Positions 2,981-5,649 of a stretch of 5,649 nt of DNA are shown here, one piece after another. This DNA comes from an uncultured Desulfobulbaceae bacterium (GTDB lineage: Bacteria > Desulfobacterota > Desulfobulbia > Desulfobulbales > BM004): positions 1 through 5,649 of the forward strand of contig CAMYJP010000148.1 in assembly GCA_947258675.1 (NCBI GenBank). The letters run 5' to 3'. A program made the translations under genes and the position numbers. Numbering within the stretch: position 1 is the first letter of the stretch; every line of letters begins with the position of its first letter. Below the pieces are notes generated by a model. The model searched no databases. It was not told where the DNA came from and was given only the letters and a program-made list of their open reading frames with translations.

Positions 2981-5649
2981 ATGGAAAAGCACAACAGCTG
3001 CGTTAATTCTCTTGCTATAATTCAGTATGTAAAAGAAAAAGCACCAGAGAGTATAGACGAACTTTTTGCCGACCTGGGGTTGGAGATGCTCGGCATAAAT
3101 GATCCACAAGCATTCCTTTCCGACCCAAATAACTGGATTTCTTCCGGATTATTAATCAAACTATATAACAGGGCAAAAAAAATAATCGGTGACCAAGGTG
3201 TTGCTTATGAGATTGGTTTCAATTCCGTTACCGGAAACCACCTTGGCTATATTCAAAAAATTGTCATGTTCGCCCTTGGCAGCGTCTCTCGAATTTTAAA
3301 ACATATCCAGAAAGTTAATGATCATTTCAACCGTACCAAAGAGGTAACATTACATGATTTATCCAAAAACAGTGCTGTAGTCCGCCTGTCCTGGGACAAG
3401 ACCATCCCGCTGAGCAGAGACTTCTGCTTGATGAATAAGGGCGTATACGAAGCTGTTCCTGTAATTTTTGGTCTTCCTCCCATGCAATTAGAAGAAACCT
3501 CCTGTTTCTTTAACGGTGACGCCTACTGCGAATACCGCCTGCATTGGAAAACAAAAACCTTTTTTCGAGGTCTCTGGCATAAATTTATCGCGCCATGGAA
3601 GGTGGCTTGGGTCAGCACTCAAGAAGTTGAGAAAGACAAAAGAATCCTGAAGGAAAAATACAATCAAGTTCACCAACTCAATATATCCCTGCAAGACAAA
3701 GTTGAACAGCTTTTGAGCCTACAGGAAGTTAGCAACGCCGTGTTGTCAACCCTTCAACTCCGGGACGTTCTCGATTTATCACTCAAGAATTTACTCAATA
3801 CCACGCATCTGAACAGAGCCGGCTTATTTTTAGGAGACAAGGATAACAAAAATCTTACATTTATCCATGCGGTAGGTATCAGTGAAGAATTTTTATTGTC
3901 ACACAAGGGCTACCAAATACCTTTTGATAATGAGAATAATATTGTAGCAAGGGCGGCTCAAGGAAAAAAGCCGATCTTTATTGAGGACGCCAGCAAGGAA
4001 AATCTGAACTGGAACAACCCTCTCCTTAAACATTTTAATCCCAAAGCCTTTATTCTTGTACCGCTAACTATCCGCGGACAGGTAATCGGTATAGTCGCAG
4101 GCGATCGCCAAGATGATCCTGATTTTATCAAAGAAATCGATCAGGAATTTTTAATCAGTTTTGCTAACCAGATTGCCATTGCCATCGAAAACTCCAATCT
4201 CTATACCCAGATAAAAGCATCTGAACAAAAATACCGTGAGATAGTTGAAAACGTCCACGAGGGAATCTGGCTTCTTGATAAAGATGGAAAATTGGCTTTC
4301 ACCAATCCTCACCTGGAAAAAATTTTAGGAAGAAACCACTTAATCGGAAAAAACATAACTGATTTCATAGCAGAAGAAAGCAATGGTGTTTTCGAAAAGA
4401 TATTTAATAGAAACCTCGCCGGAGAGATTGTCAAAGAAGAACTCTATCTCAAGGGAGCAGACGATACGATATTCCCTGTTTCGCTTAATAGTGTGCCCGT
4501 GTTCAATGAAGATAAATTTGAAGGCAGCCTGGCGCTTATCGCTGACCTTACTGAAAAATCGCAAATGGAAAGACAGCTACGGCACGCCCAAAAGCTGGAA
4601 GCAATTGGCACCTTGGCGGGAGGCATTGCCCACGATTTCAACAACATCCTTGCCGCAATCTTGGGATATACCGAATTAGCAAAAGATGATATCCCTGAAT
4701 TCAACCAGGCCCAGAAAAATTTGGACCAAGTCATAGGAGGGTGTCATCGGGCTAAAGATCTTGTCCAGCAAATCCTTACCTTCAGCCGCGACAATGGATC
4801 CGCTACCACATCAATTGAACTGCAGAGCATTATCAAGGAAACATTGAAATTAATGAGAGCATCCATTCCCAATACAATCCAGATACAATCCAACCTTGAT
4901 TCAGCAGCCGCAACCATCATGGCAGATCCAACCCAGATTCACCAGGTTCTTGTGAACCTTTGCACTAATGCCGCACATGCCATGGGAAAAGAAGGTGGCG
5001 TTCTGAAAATAGATCTGAAAATTGTTAAACTGACTGAAGCTGATATAGTTAACAATCAAGAGCTGGAGAAGGGAACATATGGCCAATTGACTGTAAGAGA
5101 TACGGGTCACGGTTTTGACCAAAATATTGCAGAAAGAATTTTTGAACCATATTTCACCACAAAAGAAGCCGGAACAGGTACTGGCCTTGGTTTATCGGTT
5201 GTGCATGGAATCGTCAAAAACTACAAAGGTGCTATTAAGGTGCAAAGTAAACCTGAGGTAGGGACAACATTTACCGTTTTTCTTCCCTTAATTGATGAAG
5301 AAATGATCCAAACAAATACAATCGCCGAAACCTCACCGTTAGGTCATGAACACATCCTTTTTGTTGATGACGAAGAAGCCATAGTGCAACTGGCAAAGCA
5401 GAGTTTCTCCAGGTTAGGTTTCTCAATAACCGCCCTGTCAGACAGTGTTGAGGCGTTCAACACTTTTAAAAAGAATCCTGCCGGTTTTGATATGGTGATT
5501 GCAGATCAGACCATGCCTAAAATGCAAGGCCATACCTTAGCCAGCAAAATCCTTGAGATAAGACCTGATGTGCCCATCATCCTTTGTTCCGGATATTCAA
5601 CGGCCACATCAGAAACGGAAGTCAAAGAGACCGGTGTAAAACGTTTCGT
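2981..5649 (+). CDS. Cytoplasmic hybrid sensor histidine kinase (V4R/arabinose-binding-like sensor, GAF, PAS, HisKA, HATPase, receiver), cut by right window edge
   Basis: One uninterrupted frame of 889 codons runs from ATG at 2981, preceded by GAGG 5 nt upstream, to the window edge. Residues 1 to about 190 form a sensor resembling V4R or AraC-type arabinose-binding folds, closing with C175-x7-C183 in SCFFNGDAYCEYRLHW. A coiled-coil linker spans about 214-248, GAF about 249-408 (VPLTIRGQVIGIVAGDR at 360-376) and PAS about 417-527. HisKA carries H551 in GGIAHDFNNIL. The ATPase domain shows the N-box (N659, N663), DTGHG (D707-G711), the F-box FEPYFTTK (721-728) and GTGTGLGLS (731-739). The receiver begins near 790 with acidic D796/D797, phospho-acceptor D842 in ADQTMPKMQG and S870. 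Its conserved lysine lies beyond the window. No transmembrane segment is seen, so it should sense an intracellular signal and autophosphorylate on H551, then pass phosphate to D842. Ligand and output are unknown. Confidence 0.93.
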   Translation, partial: MEKHNSCVNSLAIIQYVKEKAPESIDELFADLGLEMLGINDPQAFLSDPNNWISSGLLIKLYNRAKKIIGDQGVAYEIGFNSVTGNHLGYIQKIVMFALGSVSRILKHIQKVNDHFNRTKEVTLHDLSKNSAVVRLSWDKTIPLSRDFCLMNKGVYEAVPVIFGLPPMQLEETSCFFNGDAYCEYRLHWKTKTFFRGLWHKFIAPWKVAWVSTQEVEKDKRILKEKYNQVHQLNISLQDKVEQLLSLQEVSNAVLSTLQLRDVLDLSLKNLLNTTHLNRAGLFLGDKDNKNLTFIHAVGISEEFLLSHKGYQIPFDNENNIVARAAQGKKPIFIEDASKENLNWNNPLLKHFNPKAFILVPLTIRGQVIGIVAGDRQDDPDFIKEIDQEFLISFANQIAIAIENSNLYTQIKASEQKYREIVENVHEGIWLLDKDGKLAFTNPHLEKILGRNHLIGKNITDFIAEESNGVFEKIFNRNLAGEIVKEELYLKGADDTIFPVSLNSVPVFNEDKFEGSLALIADLTEKSQMERQLRHAQKLEAIGTLAGGIAHDFNNILAAILGYTELAKDDIPEFNQAQKNLDQVIGGCHRAKDLVQQILTFSRDNGSATTSIELQSIIKETLKLMRASIPNTIQIQSNLDSAAATIMADPTQIHQVLVNLCTNAAHAMGKEGGVLKIDLKIVKLTEADIVNNQELEKGTYGQLTVRDTGHGFDQNIAERIFEPYFTTKEAGTGTGLGLSVVHGIVKNYKGAIKVQSKPEVGTTFTVFLPLIDEEMIQTNTIAETSPLGHEHILFVDDEEAIVQLAKQSFSRLGFSITALSDSVEAFNTFKKNPAGFDMVIADQTMPKMQGHTLASKILEIRPDVPIILCSGYSTATSETEVKETGVKRF

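Noticed and set aside
4872..4892. Tandem ATACAATCCA repeat, two copies with an 11-nt period
   Set aside because: It lies in kinase coding sequence where a simple peptide stretch explains it, and 11 nt is not a codon multiple that would indicate repeat expansion.
4340..5122. Short frames on both strands within the kinase gene
   Set aside because: They overlap the PAS, HisKA and ATPase coding sequence, where the kinase frame has unmistakable motifs. Their products are low-complexity shadows.

Overview
The window looks like chromosomal DNA from a Gram-negative bacterium of moderate, AT-leaning composition. The LpxL/HtrB-type acyltransferase implies a lipid A-like outer membrane. The soluble hybrid histidine kinase with an HDFNN phospho-acceptor box is common in Desulfobacterota (Deltaproteobacteria). 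That placement is an inference from gene style, because the window holds no rRNA or other marker gene.

Layout: positions 1-228 (minus strand) hold the N-terminal 76 residues of an ArsR-type winged-helix repressor, cut by the left edge. Its upstream region carries a perfect inverted repeat of two 20-bp arms (296-339), the likely operator/promoter. Positions 468-2535 (minus) hold a two-gene unit: an LpxL-like acyltransferase (1546-2535), then an enolase-superfamily enzyme of the MLE/dipeptide-epimerase type (468-1610). The two reading frames overlap by 65 nt. From 2981 to the right edge (plus strand) runs one uninterrupted frame of at least 889 codons. It encodes a cytoplasmic hybrid sensor kinase: a V4R/arabinose-binding-like sensor, then coiled coil, GAF, PAS, HisKA, HATPase and a receiver that is cut by the window end.

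The acyltransferase and the kinase are transcribed divergently from a 445-bp intergenic region (2536-2980), which is the most unusual part of the window. It contains a roughly 198-bp segment (2754-2951) bounded by imperfect 22-bp terminal inverted repeats (18/22 identical). Inside are a GC-richer stem-loop core and a 25-codon ORF, and the right end forms a long hairpin. This looks like a miniature inverted-repeat element or an internally deleted insertion sequence that landed between the two promoters.

Functional picture: acyltransferase and enolase-family enzyme are probably co-transcribed and may modify a lipid or cell-envelope metabolite, but the sequence does not fix a substrate. The kinase is a plausible regulator of unknown targets; nothing here directly links it to the divergent operon. 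The ArsR gene appears to be a separate, autoregulated unit.
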